Notes: generated from the sequence alone by a model not told the origin. Counted from the first letter of the stretch, positions 29,520 through 40,100 are shown. The stretch: 53,890 nt of DNA from Dehalococcoidia bacterium (GCA_003597995.1 QZJY01000060.1:1-53890); one strand, 5' to 3'. Numbers and translations are program-made.

Positions 29520-30482
29520 ATGGCTACAAGCGGTGTTGTAACTTTAAGCACCAGTCAGGACGCCCTGATCCGCCGGGCTTTCCGGCTGCTTGGATTAATA
29601 CAGGTGGGTGGCACGCGCTATCCCGAAGAGATGGACAATGCGGCTGAAGCCCTGAACTCCATGCTCAAAGAGTGGGATTCTCAGGGCGTTGGTTTGTGGC
29701 TGATAAAGCCGGTCACTTTATATCCTCAAATGGATAGTGCATCTTACAACCTTGGGCCAAGCGGCGACCACGCAACGCTGTCCGGGGTCAGCACCGAGAC
29801 CTCCGCTGCCGCTTCAAGCGGCGCAAGCACTATATCTGTAGATAGTGCAACAGGAATAGCGGACACATACTACATCGGTGTTGAACTGGACAGCGGTTCT
29901 TTTCAGTGGACTACCGTGAATGGTACGCCGCCCGCCTTGGTTGTAACGCTGGATGACGTACTGACCGATGATGTCGATGATGGCGCTACGGTAGTTTGCT
30001 ATCAGACTAAGATCGCAAGGCCGCTCAGGATCAAGAACCCGCGTTACAAGAACAGTAGCGGCTACGAGCGTCCGCTTGATCTGTTGAGCCGGAGCGAATA
30101 TCAGGGGCTGACCGACAAAACCACCGCACAGAGCGATGGGCCGACAGCCGTGTACTACGACCCTCAGCTTACCAATGGCAAACTGTACGTTTGGCCGGTA
30201 AACTCCAACGTTGACGGCGAGATACTGTTCGATGCCGAGATGCCGATGGAGATTCTGAGCGCCAGAACTGACGAACCTCTGGTCGCCAATGAGTGGCAGA
30301 ACACTATCGCGCTTAATCTGGCCGCGCTTATTGGTCTTGAATATCCGCTGGAAGTAAGCAAGCAGCATCTCGCCTATGTGGATGCGCGTGCGCGGGAAGC
30401 GTTTATGAAACTCAAGCGTTGGGACGAAGAGGTCACGAGCCTCTTCCTTGGCCCTGATTTGTCAATGGGCGGTTATTTCTAA
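29520..30482 (+). CDS. gp4-like neck (tail accessory / packaged-DNA stabilization) protein A
   Basis: 320 aa. The helical N-terminus DALIRRAFRLLGLIQVGGTR and EALNSMLKEWDSQGVGLW, then a beta domain, LLSRSEYQGLTDKTTAQSDG, YDPQLTNGKLYVWPVN and C-terminal helix NLAALIGLEYPLEVSKQH match the P22 gp4-type family that closes the portal after packaging and starts the neck. The beta domain has its own ~85-residue region with Ser/Thr-rich strands. First of three paralogues. Confidence 0.75.
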   Translation: MATSGVVTLSTSQDALIRRAFRLLGLIQVGGTRYPEEMDNAAEALNSMLKEWDSQGVGLWLIKPVTLYPQMDSASYNLGPSGDHATLSGVSTETSAAASSGASTISVDSATGIADTYYIGVELDSGSFQWTTVNGTPPALVVTLDDVLTDDVDDGATVVCYQTKIARPLRIKNPRYKNSSGYERPLDLLSRSEYQGLTDKTTAQSDGPTAVYYDPQLTNGKLYVWPVNSNVDGEILFDAEMPMEILSARTDEPLVANEWQNTIALNLAALIGLEYPLEVSKQHLAYVDARAREAFMKLKRWDEEVTSLFLGPDLSMGGYF

Positions 30483-30507
30483 TTTCACGCAGATGGAGAA
30501 CTGAAAC

Positions 30508-31545
30508 ATGATACCACGCAACTTGATTAATTCTGCCCTGCGTGCGATTAATGCTATCGGGGCGAATGAAGTTCCTACCAACGACATGTTCGAGGATGCC
30601 CGCGAGCTATTGAACATGCTGCTGGACTCGTGGAGCGCGGAAGAACTACTGCCCCATGATTACGTGCAAACATCTTTCGACCTGTTGGCTGCGATAGAGA
30701 ACTACACTATCGTCGATGGTGCCGAGGCTGATGCCGATGGCATCTGCGTATCTCAGGCTGTTAGTGGAGCGAGCACCCTAACCATTAATGGAGTGGGAAC
30801 TGGTTCGGTGACGGTAGCCAGCGGCGTAGCTACAATGGACTACCCGCGCCACGTAAGCGTCCTGAGTGCCGGAGCTAACACGGCGGTCACTATGACCGTC
30901 GTTGGAACCAATACCTATGGCGACGCCATCAGCGAAGTCATTACTATGGGCGGCAATGGCGTTACCACTTATGGCGTTAAACAGTTCAAGACGGTCACAT
31001 CGGTTACATCTTCGGGCGCGGCATCCGGCAACGTATCCGTCGGTAGCGACGCCATTATTGACATCCGCCGTCCGATCAAGATTGTATCGGCCTTCTGTCG
31101 CACCTCGGCTGGCGTCGATACGCCTGTGCTGATCGCTTCCCGCGAGCGCTTCAACGAGATCAGGGACAAGGATGAGGCTGGCACGCCGACCAAGTTGTAC
31201 TATGACCGGCTGTATCCGAGCGGTGAAATCTACATCCATCCGACCCCGGCGGCTGCCGGTACACATGACCTCCACCTTGACCTGTGGTTGCCGTTCGTTA
31301 CCATCTCGGCATCTTCGGTCGATACCGACATTAACCTGCCGAGCGAGTATCTGTTGGCCTTCAGATGGAACCTCGCGGCTGAACTGGCTCCTGAGTATGG
31401 CAAGAACGTGACCGAGTTCGTGTTCGCCCGTGCGGCGGAAACCAAGAACGTCATTCGGATGCTGAACAGTATGCCGCCGAAGCCGCTCAGTATGGCGTCG
31501 CCGATCCCACTGGTTAATAATCAGCCAGCGTTTAACAAGAACTAA
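30508..31545 (+). CDS. gp4-like neck protein B with inserted Ig-like module
   Basis: 345 aa. N-terminal helices LINSALRAINAIGANEVPTN and ARELLNMLLDSWSAEELLPH and the C-terminal part (RERFNEIRDKDEAGTPTKLY, NLPSEYLLAFRWNLAAELAP) are the gp4-like core. Residues ~72-188 are an inserted module, ADADGICVSQAVSGASTLTI through TMTVVGTNTYGDAISEVITM to SGNVSVGSD, of the type repeated in the 27802 gene. The core is thus split by a decoration domain exposed on the neck. RBS ATGGAGAACTGAAAC is weak but well placed. Confidence 0.72.
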   Translation: MIPRNLINSALRAINAIGANEVPTNDMFEDARELLNMLLDSWSAEELLPHDYVQTSFDLLAAIENYTIVDGAEADADGICVSQAVSGASTLTINGVGTGSVTVASGVATMDYPRHVSVLSAGANTAVTMTVVGTNTYGDAISEVITMGGNGVTTYGVKQFKTVTSVTSSGAASGNVSVGSDAIIDIRRPIKIVSAFCRTSAGVDTPVLIASRERFNEIRDKDEAGTPTKLYYDRLYPSGEIYIHPTPAAAGTHDLHLDLWLPFVTISASSVDTDINLPSEYLLAFRWNLAAELAPEYGKNVTEFVFARAAETKNVIRMLNSMPPKPLSMASPIPLVNNQPAFNKN

Positions 31546-31551
31546 GGATAC

Positions 31552-33426
31552 ATGACCGGACGGCAACTGATAACTTCAGCTTTGCGAGCGGTCAACGCCA
31601 TCGGCAGCGATGAGGCTCCTGAGTATGGCATGTTCGAGAACGCACGCGAAACGCTGAATCTTCTACTTGGTTCGTGGAGTGCGGAGGAGTTAATGCCGCA
31701 CCACTACAGCCCGGTGACGATTCCGCTGTTCGCCAATACGCCGAACTATACCATAAACAACGGGACGGCGTTCGACTCCGATGCCATCTGTCTGGCGCAA
31801 ACGCCAGCGGCTGGCGGTAGTCAAGCGCTGACCATCAACGGAACGCTGGCCTCCAGCGGCGTGGCGACTACGGATGTTCCCCGCCATGTTATCATCGCTT
31901 CTACCGCCGATGATTCCGCCAGAACTTTTACCATAGTCGGCACCAATGATTATGGGGATAAGCTGACGGAAGTCGTGTCCGGCCCGAATACCGCTACGAC
32001 CAGAGGACTGCAACGCTTCAAGACAGTAACGAGCGTAACGGTCGATGATGACACGGCGGGAGCTATCTCGGTAGGGACGGATTATATCATCAATGTCCGC
32101 CGCCCCGTCAAGATCGTCAGCGCCATATTGCGGGACTCCGATGGCTACGATGCGGTAATCAAGGTTATCGACAAGAACCGTTACGACGAAATTGGGGATA
32201 AGGATGAGGCCGGAGCACCCACGAAACTGTACTACGACCGGGTGAATCCTACGGGCGAGGTATACATACATCCTGTACCGGCCACCGGCGTAGCTCTGGG
32301 GATAAACACCGGGACTGAATGTATATCCAATGGCGGGTTTGGGTCATCCACCGGATGGACACTGGATGGCGGAACGTACTGGTCGATAAGCGGTGGTCAA
32401 TTAATAAGAACCGCCCCGGTCAGCGAAATGCTTAATAATACTTCGTTTGACACTACCGGTTCATGGACAATTTCGGGCAACGGCAGTCAACCGGACTGGG
32501 TTATTTCCGGCGGCAAGGTGGCATTTGCACAGAACGGCGACACGCTTGAAAATCTATATCAGGCCACGGCGGATATGGTGAGTGCGCTACAGCCGCTTAC
32601 GCAATATACGGTCACGGTAGTCATCGAAGCAGGCCCGGTGTTCACTAATTCCGGGCTGTATATTTCACTTGGCGCAGGTAGTGTGAACCAAGGGGCAGCG
32701 GGAACGTCATCTTACATTAACACTGCCGGAACACATGCCGAGACAGTAACGACACCGGCTGTCATCCATGCCAATGGCGTATGGCCGCTTGTTCAACTGC
32801 CCGGTCTAAGCGGAACGCAGTTCAGTATACTAAGCCTCTCCGTAACCCCGGTGGACGCCGATGATACGGTGACTCAGCTTGATGCTGATTTGGCGGCATC
32901 TTTCGTTCCGGGGGATAAGTACACCGTGACGTTCGACACTGAGGACGTTACGGATGGCACCGTATCCCCGGCGATAGGGGGCACATCCGGCCCCGCTGTG
33001 TCGTGGAATGACTCGCACTCGTTTGAAGTCACTTGCGGCGTCGGCGCGGACTTCGAGTTGGTAGCATCCAGTGATTTTACGGGCAAGGTGGACAATGTAA
33101 GCGTCTCCGATCTTCCATATAGCACGCTGACGCCAGTGGATTATCAACTTATCATGGACTTATGGCTACCGTTCGTCGAGATTGATGCCGCCAATGTCGA
33201 TGATGACATCGGTCTGCCGGGAGAATACCTGCTGGCGCTGCGTTGGAATCTGGCGGCGGAGTTGGTGCCGGAATATGGTAAAGAGGTTTTGCCTTACGTC
33301 ATCATCCGGGCCAGGCAGACAAAAGACACGATCAAAATGCTTAATGGGATTATTCCGAAAAAGTTCAACGCGGGCCGTCCGGTGCCATCGATCAATGGCC
33401 AGCCAGCCATAACGCGGATAGGATAA
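31552..33426 (+). CDS. gp4-like neck protein C with Ig-like and nested jelly-roll insertions
   Basis: 624 aa, paralogue of protein B (LITSALRAVNAIGSDEAPEY, GLPGEYLLALRWNLAAELVP). It has an Ig-like module at ~70-185. At ~250 the core breaks after GEVYIHPVPATG and resumes at ~525 with YQLIMDLWLPFVEID. Between them is a galactose-binding/CBM-like jelly roll (ISNGGFGSSTGWTLDGG, SISGGQLIRTAP) that is itself interrupted by a second complete jelly roll (MLNNTSFDTTGSWTISGNG to LSVTPVDADDT) before its C-terminal half (GDKYTVTFDTEDVTDG to VDNVSVSDL). Likely displays carbohydrate-binding domains at the neck. Confidence 0.72.
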   Translation: MTGRQLITSALRAVNAIGSDEAPEYGMFENARETLNLLLGSWSAEELMPHHYSPVTIPLFANTPNYTINNGTAFDSDAICLAQTPAAGGSQALTINGTLASSGVATTDVPRHVIIASTADDSARTFTIVGTNDYGDKLTEVVSGPNTATTRGLQRFKTVTSVTVDDDTAGAISVGTDYIINVRRPVKIVSAILRDSDGYDAVIKVIDKNRYDEIGDKDEAGAPTKLYYDRVNPTGEVYIHPVPATGVALGINTGTECISNGGFGSSTGWTLDGGTYWSISGGQLIRTAPVSEMLNNTSFDTTGSWTISGNGSQPDWVISGGKVAFAQNGDTLENLYQATADMVSALQPLTQYTVTVVIEAGPVFTNSGLYISLGAGSVNQGAAGTSSYINTAGTHAETVTTPAVIHANGVWPLVQLPGLSGTQFSILSLSVTPVDADDTVTQLDADLAASFVPGDKYTVTFDTEDVTDGTVSPAIGGTSGPAVSWNDSHSFEVTCGVGADFELVASSDFTGKVDNVSVSDLPYSTLTPVDYQLIMDLWLPFVEIDAANVDDDIGLPGEYLLALRWNLAAELVPEYGKEVLPYVIIRARQTKDTIKMLNGIIPKKFNAGRPVPSINGQPAITRIG

Positions 33427-33430
33427 GACA

Positions 33431-35266
33431 ATGCCAAGGATTCCATTTCCGATTGTAGGCGGTTCATACAACGGCGTATCCTCTGACGCTAATCCACAGA
33501 GGTCTATCAACTGGTATCCAGAGGATGACAAGAGTGGTGGCCGAAAGATGTTGCGGCCTACTCCGGGCCTGACTTTACTGACAACACTGCAAGAGGAATC
33601 TCTCGGCAGCGAAATGATTACCAGTGGAAACTTCAGTAGCCCTTCGCCGTGGACGCTTGCCGCCAAGTGGAGTATTAGTGGTGGCAAACTTGTGCATATC
33701 GCTGGCGCGGCGGACACTGCTTCGCAGGTGGCTGGCAGCATGGTGGCGGCCCCGGTGGCTGGTTCGACATACAGGGTGACGTTCACCGTCGAAAGTATCA
33801 GCGCCGGATTATTCACAGTAACCCTTGGCGGAGCCACTTACGCTTCCCCGATTATAGCCAGCGGAAGTTACAGTTTCGAGATAACGGCTACGGACACCAC
33901 AGGCCTTATCCTGACGGCTACCGCGAGTCTGGCCGTCTCGTTGGACAGCATGAGCGTCAAGACGTTGACCTATCCGCAGTACGCCATTCGTGGTATGCTG
34001 CCGGTGGGTGACTATCTGTATGTTGTCTATGGCCCGTACCTGCGCCGCCTTGACAGCGCCTTCAGTTCGACTACGCTGAACAGCGACTGGCTGATGAACT
34101 CCACCGGACTGGTTACTATGGCGCACATCCGTTCCGGTGACGGGTTCCAGATAATGATCTGTGATGGAACGGACAAGTCCGCCTATATATATGATACCGA
34201 TACGGAATTATTTACCGTGCTTAACGAACTGGACTATGACTTTCAGGGCGGCGGGTCGGTTGCGGCCCTTGATGGATACTTTCTATCCCATCAGGTCGAT
34301 GGTGATCGCATCTACAACTCGGAAGTTTCTGAAGGCTTGTCTTGGGATGCCGCCGATGACAGCCGGGCATGGGTCAAGACTTCGGATATACAACGTATAT
34401 ACGCCCACGATCAACTGCTGTGGATATTCAAGCAGGATGGTGCGGAGGTGTTTTACAATTCCGGCGAGGCGGGGGATACGCAGCCGACCTTCCAGCGCAT
34501 GAGTGGTGGGGCGATCAACATAGGCACCATCGCTTCGTGGAGCGTCGCTTCTATCAAGGACAAATTGTTCTGGCTCGGCAGCGATAAGACGGTGCAAATG
34601 GCTACCGGTCAGAGCCTGCGTACCGTAAGTACGCCGCAACTCAGCTATCAGATAGAGGCGATGGCGACGGTCAGCGATGCGGTTGGATACGGCTATACGG
34701 AAGAGGGGCACGACTTCTATGTGCTGTCATTCCCATCGACCGATGTAACTTATGTCTATGATTCGAGCATGGATGAATGGCACGAGCGGGAGAGCTACGA
34801 CTCAGACAGGCAGACGGATGGGCGGCACCGCAGCAATTGCTATGCCTACTTTCAGGACAGGCATGTCGTCGGCGATTTTGCCAACACAAAACTATACGAA
34901 CTTGATACTACGGTACGCACCGAGGATGGCAACAGGATCATCCGGCAAAGAATTACGCAGAATATAAATCAGGATAACCTGATGTTGTTCTTGAACCGCT
35001 TCGAGGTTCACTTCGAGGGCGGGATAGGATTAGCCAATGGGCAGGGATCGAGTCCATTGGCGATGCTGCGCGTCAGCAAAGATGGCGGGCACGTGTGGTC
35101 TGGTGTCCGTACTGCGCCAATGGGCGGCAAGGGCAATTATGATACGCGCTCGTACTGGGCGCAACTTGGCAGCGGCAGGGACTTCGCTGTATGGTTGTCC
35201 GTGTCCGACCCTGTCAAGGCTATCGTTATCGGCGCTTACCTCGACTATGAGCAAGGATACGCCTGA
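33431..35266 (+). CDS. gp10-like packaged-DNA stabilization protein with jelly-roll insertion
   Basis: 611 aa. The start IPFPIVGGSYNGVSSDANPQ with RSINWYPE and KMLRPTPGL, and the later propeller-like body (AIRGMLPVGDYLYVVYGPYL, WIFKQDGAEVFYNSGEAGDT, DFYVLSFPSTDVTYVYD), match the P22 gp10 tail-hub family that sits below gp4. Residues ~57-172 are an inserted jelly roll (MITSGNFSSPSPWTLAAKWS, ISGGKLVHI to VSLDSMSVKTL) related to those in the preceding gene. AAGACA/AAGGAT is a weak ribosome-binding site; stop overlaps the next start. Confidence 0.75.
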   Translation: MPRIPFPIVGGSYNGVSSDANPQRSINWYPEDDKSGGRKMLRPTPGLTLLTTLQEESLGSEMITSGNFSSPSPWTLAAKWSISGGKLVHIAGAADTASQVAGSMVAAPVAGSTYRVTFTVESISAGLFTVTLGGATYASPIIASGSYSFEITATDTTGLILTATASLAVSLDSMSVKTLTYPQYAIRGMLPVGDYLYVVYGPYLRRLDSAFSSTTLNSDWLMNSTGLVTMAHIRSGDGFQIMICDGTDKSAYIYDTDTELFTVLNELDYDFQGGGSVAALDGYFLSHQVDGDRIYNSEVSEGLSWDAADDSRAWVKTSDIQRIYAHDQLLWIFKQDGAEVFYNSGEAGDTQPTFQRMSGGAINIGTIASWSVASIKDKLFWLGSDKTVQMATGQSLRTVSTPQLSYQIEAMATVSDAVGYGYTEEGHDFYVLSFPSTDVTYVYDSSMDEWHERESYDSDRQTDGRHRSNCYAYFQDRHVVGDFANTKLYELDTTVRTEDGNRIIRQRITQNINQDNLMLFLNRFEVHFEGGIGLANGQGSSPLAMLRVSKDGGHVWSGVRTAPMGGKGNYDTRSYWAQLGSGRDFAVWLSVSDPVKAIVIGAYLDYEQGYA

Positions 35267-35580
35267 TGGCTAATATAAACATGCGTGCCCCACTGGAAAC
35301 ACAGATGTTCATCGACGGGAAGATGACCAACCCGTGGAGAGAATATTTCGGGACGCTGAATAATAAACTGAATGATGCGATCACGACTATAACGCCCGTC
35401 GCCGCAGGTTCGGATGCGGTCAGTGTTGACACGCCCGTTGCCGTGAGCGGGGCGGATACGGTTAGTTTGAGCGGCTTGAATACACAGTTGGAGACGCTGG
35501 CTACCCAGATTAACGCGGTTGTCACCGCACTGAACGGACTTAAAAGTAATTTGGTGACAACGGGCGTACTGACGGGGTAA
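35266..35580 (+). CDS. Hypothetical structural protein, 104 aa
   Basis: TGATG-coupled to the gp10-like gene. N-terminal part APLETQMFIDGKMTNPWREY, then low-complexity Val/Ala/Ser/Thr strands and a C-terminal coiled coil (LNTQLETLATQINAVVTALN). The order gp4-gp10-small coiled coil resembles P22 gp4-gp10-gp26, where gp26 is the tail needle. The similarity is positional only; this protein is much shorter. Confidence 0.6.
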   Translation: MANINMRAPLETQMFIDGKMTNPWREYFGTLNNKLNDAITTITPVAAGSDAVSVDTPVAVSGADTVSLSGLNTQLETLATQINAVVTALNGLKSNLVTTGVLTG

Positions 35581-35625
35581 CGGGAACATATAAGACAAAG
35601 ATACAATCTTTTATAAGGAGCACCT

Positions 35626-36336
35626 ATGTTCGGAATAGACGATCTGATCGCGGCTGGAGTTGGCACTGTCACCAGCGCCATCGGTGGCATTGGCGCTTAC
35701 AAGGCGCAGAAGAAAGGTATTAATCAGGCGCTGGAAACGCAGCGCGAGTCCAAGGCTGCGCTCGAACCGTGGCAGCAGGCCGGAGAGGACGCGCTCAAGG
35801 AGTGGTCATCCAAGGTCATGGCTGGCCCCGGTGAATTCAAGGAGAGCGAAGGCTACAAGTGGACGCTGGGCGAAGGCGAGAAGGCCATCAAGCGCGGCGC
35901 TTCCACCAGCGCAGGCTTCGGCACGGGTGCGATGGGCAAGTCGCTCATCCGCTACGGTCAGGGACTGGCATCCAATGAGTACGACAAGTTTCAGGATCGC
36001 TACCTGAAAAGCCTCGTTCCCTACCAGCAACTCACGGGCGTAGGCCAGTGGGCGGTAGGTAATAAGATCAGCATCAATGACCAGATAGCCGATCTTGAGG
36101 TGGACAAGGGCATGGCCAAAGCCAACGCATGGGTTACGGGAGCGAACGCCGTCAGGGGTGGTATCAGCGATGCGGTCAGCCTGAGCCAGCTTGGCGGCAA
36201 TCAAGTCCCGATGGGTACGTCTACTCCGCCGATCAGTCCGAGCATAGGGAGTTTCTCTGGCGGCTACAATGCGAACAATCTCAGCATGAGCAGCACCAAT
36301 CCATACAGACAACCGCTGGTTCCGGGGAGGCTTTAA
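35626..36336 (+). CDS. Putative DNA-ejection (internal virion) protein, 236 aa
   Basis: ATAAGGAGCACCT precedes the ATG. The hydrophobic Gly/Ala N-terminus (LIAAGVGTVTSAIGGIGAYK), long helices and the PGEFKESEGYKWTLGEGEKA, IKRGASTSAGFGTGAMGKSL and RYGQGLASNEYDKFQDRYLK stretches are typical of podoviral ejection proteins. These are stored in the head and released into the cell envelope with the DNA. It precedes two further proteins of the same class. RBS GGGGAGG of the next gene lies in its last codons. Confidence 0.7.
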   Translation: MFGIDDLIAAGVGTVTSAIGGIGAYKAQKKGINQALETQRESKAALEPWQQAGEDALKEWSSKVMAGPGEFKESEGYKWTLGEGEKAIKRGASTSAGFGTGAMGKSLIRYGQGLASNEYDKFQDRYLKSLVPYQQLTGVGQWAVGNKISINDQIADLEVDKGMAKANAWVTGANAVRGGISDAVSLSQLGGNQVPMGTSTPPISPSIGSFSGGYNANNLSMSSTNPYRQPLVPGRL

Positions 36337-36338
36337 TC

Positions 36339-37163
36339 ATGGCGCGTATACCGTTGCAGCAAGTTGAAACCGGGCCGCTGATTGCCCCCGCTCTCCACAT
36401 GGCGAACCAGATCAGGGAAGGCCGCGCCCGTGCGGCTATCACCGAAGAAACGGCAAGGAACGCCCCTGAGTCTCAGCGGCTGGCTATCGGCCAGCAGAAG
36501 GCTACGCTTGAAGGTACGCAGCAGATAAACCAGATGCGCCCGAAACAGGAAGAGCGTGCCGCCGGTCAGGATGATCGTTCCAAGGAAATCCACGGTCTTA
36601 ATATGGCGAAGGGATTGCTCGAAGCCAGCAAGGCTGCGATGGCGGACGTTACCGACCCCAAGGAGTACATGCGTCGGCGCGATATAATGATTAAGCAGAA
36701 CCCCACTTTCGAGGGACTGCTTGATGAACTGACTCCCGAAGAACAGACACCCGAAGGCTTTATAAAAGCGCGGGAGAAACGCGCCAACGACCTGATGAAA
36801 CTGGATAAAGACCTCCAGTATAAGTTCGATGCCCTTGAAACCACCAAGCGCGGTCAGGACATCCAGCTTAAGGTCGCCGAGATATACGCCAACGCCCGTG
36901 AGGCCAACAAGACAGACCCGGAGCAACTGAAGGCCGCAGATAAACGCCTTATCTACCAGCGGCTGTACGATGAATGGGCGGATGAGTATAAGGAGCAAGT
37001 TGAAGTCGAAAACCCGGAGACTGGTCTACTGGAAAAGGTATGGCGTACCAGACCCGACGCTCCCAAGTTCGATATGAAGTGGAAGAAGCAACGCTTTGCC
37101 GAAGACCTGCAACTACTTGGCAACGATGAAACCAGTGGCGCTAAACCTAAACTGGAATACTAA
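36339..37163 (+). CDS. Putative ejection/internal virion protein, 274 aa
   Basis: ATG at 36339 chosen because GGGGAGGCTTTAATC precedes it, instead of the frame-extending ATG at 36129. Mostly alpha-helical and Glu/Lys/Arg/Ala-rich (ANQIREGRARAAITEETARN), with a long central helix and polar C-terminus. Comparable in position to P22 gp20/gp7 or T7 internal core proteins. No catalytic motif. Stop overlaps the next start. Confidence 0.65.
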   Translation: MARIPLQQVETGPLIAPALHMANQIREGRARAAITEETARNAPESQRLAIGQQKATLEGTQQINQMRPKQEERAAGQDDRSKEIHGLNMAKGLLEASKAAMADVTDPKEYMRRRDIMIKQNPTFEGLLDELTPEEQTPEGFIKAREKRANDLMKLDKDLQYKFDALETTKRGQDIQLKVAEIYANAREANKTDPEQLKAADKRLIYQRLYDEWADEYKEQVEVENPETGLLEKVWRTRPDAPKFDMKWKKQRFAEDLQLLGNDETSGAKPKLEY

Positions 37164-40100
37164 TGCCGAATAGCATTGAAAAACTGTACGAGGCTGGCAG
37201 CGAAAAGTTCGACCTCGGCGACTTCGATACCTTCTATAACAAGATGGGTAATCCGCAGAGCCGCCAGAAGTTCTACGCCGCCATGACCAAGCACTATGAC
37301 CTTGGCGAATACGATGCGTTTGAGTCCAAGGTCAATCAAGGCTTCCTGCCGTCTGATAATCAGGAGCCGGATCAGCTTGAGGCAAGGCCGGGGTACGCCG
37401 AAGAACAGCCGCCAGCGCCAGCCGACATGGTAAGCCGCTTTGTTCAGGATAGTACCGCCAACGATCCGTTCCTGGCTGGCCTGAGCGCTGACATCGACGC
37501 CCAGCTTTCGGATACGCTTAACCTGCTGAATCAACCATCGGATATGGGTGGAAGTTACAATACGCCCATACCGGAAGATCAGCAGCAAGCCTATCTTGAG
37601 CAGAGCGCGGTAGAAAGCAACCAGCGCGGTCGTGATGCTCAAATGGATGTCGGTGATTATGATATCCAAGGCAACTTCCTTGCCGGTCAGGGTAAGGATG
37701 AGCGCGGGCATGGTAGCGATCAGTTCAAGAAACCGAATCATCCGACATTTTCCGTTGAGTCCCAGTATTCCGGGCAGGGCGGCGAACAGGGCGGAACGTG
37801 GGGCGAAGAAAACGGACAGCCGACATTTACTCCGGGGCCGAGTAATCTTAAATACCACAGCAGGAAAGAACTTGAAGATTACTTCAAAGAAGCCGAGCCG
37901 AATGTCAAGTTAAAGTGGCCGGAACAGATAGACATGGGCGCTATCCAGCCGCAGGCCGAACCGGCAAGCACCACTGACGTTGAAGGCGGACAGCCGCAGC
38001 CAGCGCCGCAGCCGATGGAGGCTGGAATCGCCGATGATGATGGGGTTCTTGGCGCGGCAGTGACGGGGACGTTGCACGGCATTTTTGGTTCACTTGGCGC
38101 TGGTACGTTCGACACGATAGCTGCTGGTGCCCGCTCGTTGCGCAAACAACTTGAAATGCCAGAAACCGACCTGACCAGACGGTCAGGCATATCCGCTCTA
38201 CCAGAAAGCGCCACCGAAATTGGGGCATCAAAAATAGCGGATAAACTTACCAAGATGGCTGAGAAATATCAGCAGCCAGAAGACTTGCAGGGGAAGAACC
38301 TCTATGACAACCCTGAGATCATCCTTGATCCAAGGTTCACTGCTTATGGATTAGGAGATATGTTGCCATCGTTCTTGGCCGCGATGATACCATCGACGGC
38401 TGCCCTTAAATTTGGGCGGCCTGTCGCGGGCGCAGTCGGTGGGGCGACGGCGGGCTTGATGGAAGGCGCTGGCATTTATCGTGAGACTCTGGATCGCGGC
38501 GGATCGCACGACGAAGCACTAAGGAATATGTTGTATATGACCGTTGGTGCTGGCTTGCTGAATAAAATAGGTTTCGACCGCATGTTCGCCAAGGGCGTCA
38601 AGGGTAAGCGACTCATTAAGAATACGGCGACGATGTTCGTCGAAGCGATCACCGAGTATCTGGAAGAGCCGCTTGGCGCGACGATCTTGGGCGTGCCCAA
38701 GGAAGAATTTATCCAACGTATGAAGGATGGTTTGGCCGTACTCGTGCCCGCCGCATTTATGGGTGGAGTCGGCAGCGTAACGAGCGACAAGATAGAAGAC
38801 AGGCAGAATCGCAAGAACTTAGAAAGATATATGAAGCCGTTCATCGAGAACCCACAACAGTTCATCGATGACAGGCTGGCTTTTATTAACAGCTTAGAGC
38901 AGAAAGCCGCTCCTACCGACGAGGCCAAGCAGCCGTCCACCGGCATGACCGCCGAAGAAGAAACTGCGCTGAAGGCTGAAGAGGCAACAACTGAAGCCGC
39001 CGAAACAGAGCCAGCCGAAGTCAAGTCCGTACTGGACGAACTGTACGGGCCAGAAGAACGGCCTACGGCTGCACCAGTAGTTCCAACCGAAGACATCTCC
39101 GCCCAAACGCAGACCGAACTCGATGAGGCTGCCGCTGGCATGGACATTTCTGCGTCCGTAGCTGCACAGGAAGCTCGTGGCGAAGAGATCACTGCCGAGC
39201 CTACCCCTGATATACCCGCAGGGGAGATCGCCGCTGAAACGAGCCGTGAGTCGGCGGTTTCTGGGGAACGTACCATAGAACGTCGCTTGTCCGATAGGGA
39301 AGTTGAAGTTGAGCGCCGTCTGTCCGAACAAGCGCCGATCATGGGCGTGGATGATGAGCGTGTGCCGTTTATCAACGCCGATGTCGAACGCCTTGGCTCG
39401 GCTGAAGCCGTAGCCGAACGCTATGATACCGATAGCGCGGAAGATAGGTATGCCCGGCAGCACGCGGAGAAGATATTCGGACAAGCAGGTCAGGAATTAA
39501 CTCTTGCCAAATCCGGCAGGCCATACAAGACTCAGCAGGCTGCCAGCCGCGTAGCCCGTAAGCTTGGGGCCGACTACGAAGCGGTTCCAACCGAAGGCGG
39601 TTTCGGCATCCGTAAGGCCGAGACTACGGCCAAGCTTGTATCTGAAGCTGTACAGGTCGAACCGACGATTGATACCGAAGCGGTATCAACTGGTTCCGAA
39701 ATGGAATCAGTTGCACAGGCTAAACGCATGGTTGCTGGAATGGACTACGATGGCATCCAGAAGCTTATTGATGACCGCGAGACGGAACTGGAAGAGCAAG
39801 GCGTTACGGATTATCAAGAACAATCCAATGACCCGCTGCTGACCGCGCTATACGAGGAGCGCTTTGCAGTAGAGCGCGAAAATATGCGGAACCTCGATTC
39901 TAACGTCAGGCGTGAACTTAAGGCAAGCGTACCGGCCATACCGGAAATGTTCCCGCGTAGGCTGAAGGCGGGCGTAGAACCTTCTGCGGAGACGCTTGAT
40001 TTTATCTTAAGAGACGAATTTGGAATTAATCCCAAAAGCCAGACCGCTACATACTTTACATCGCAGGCAGTTAAACGGCTATTTGGGGGCGATTATACTT

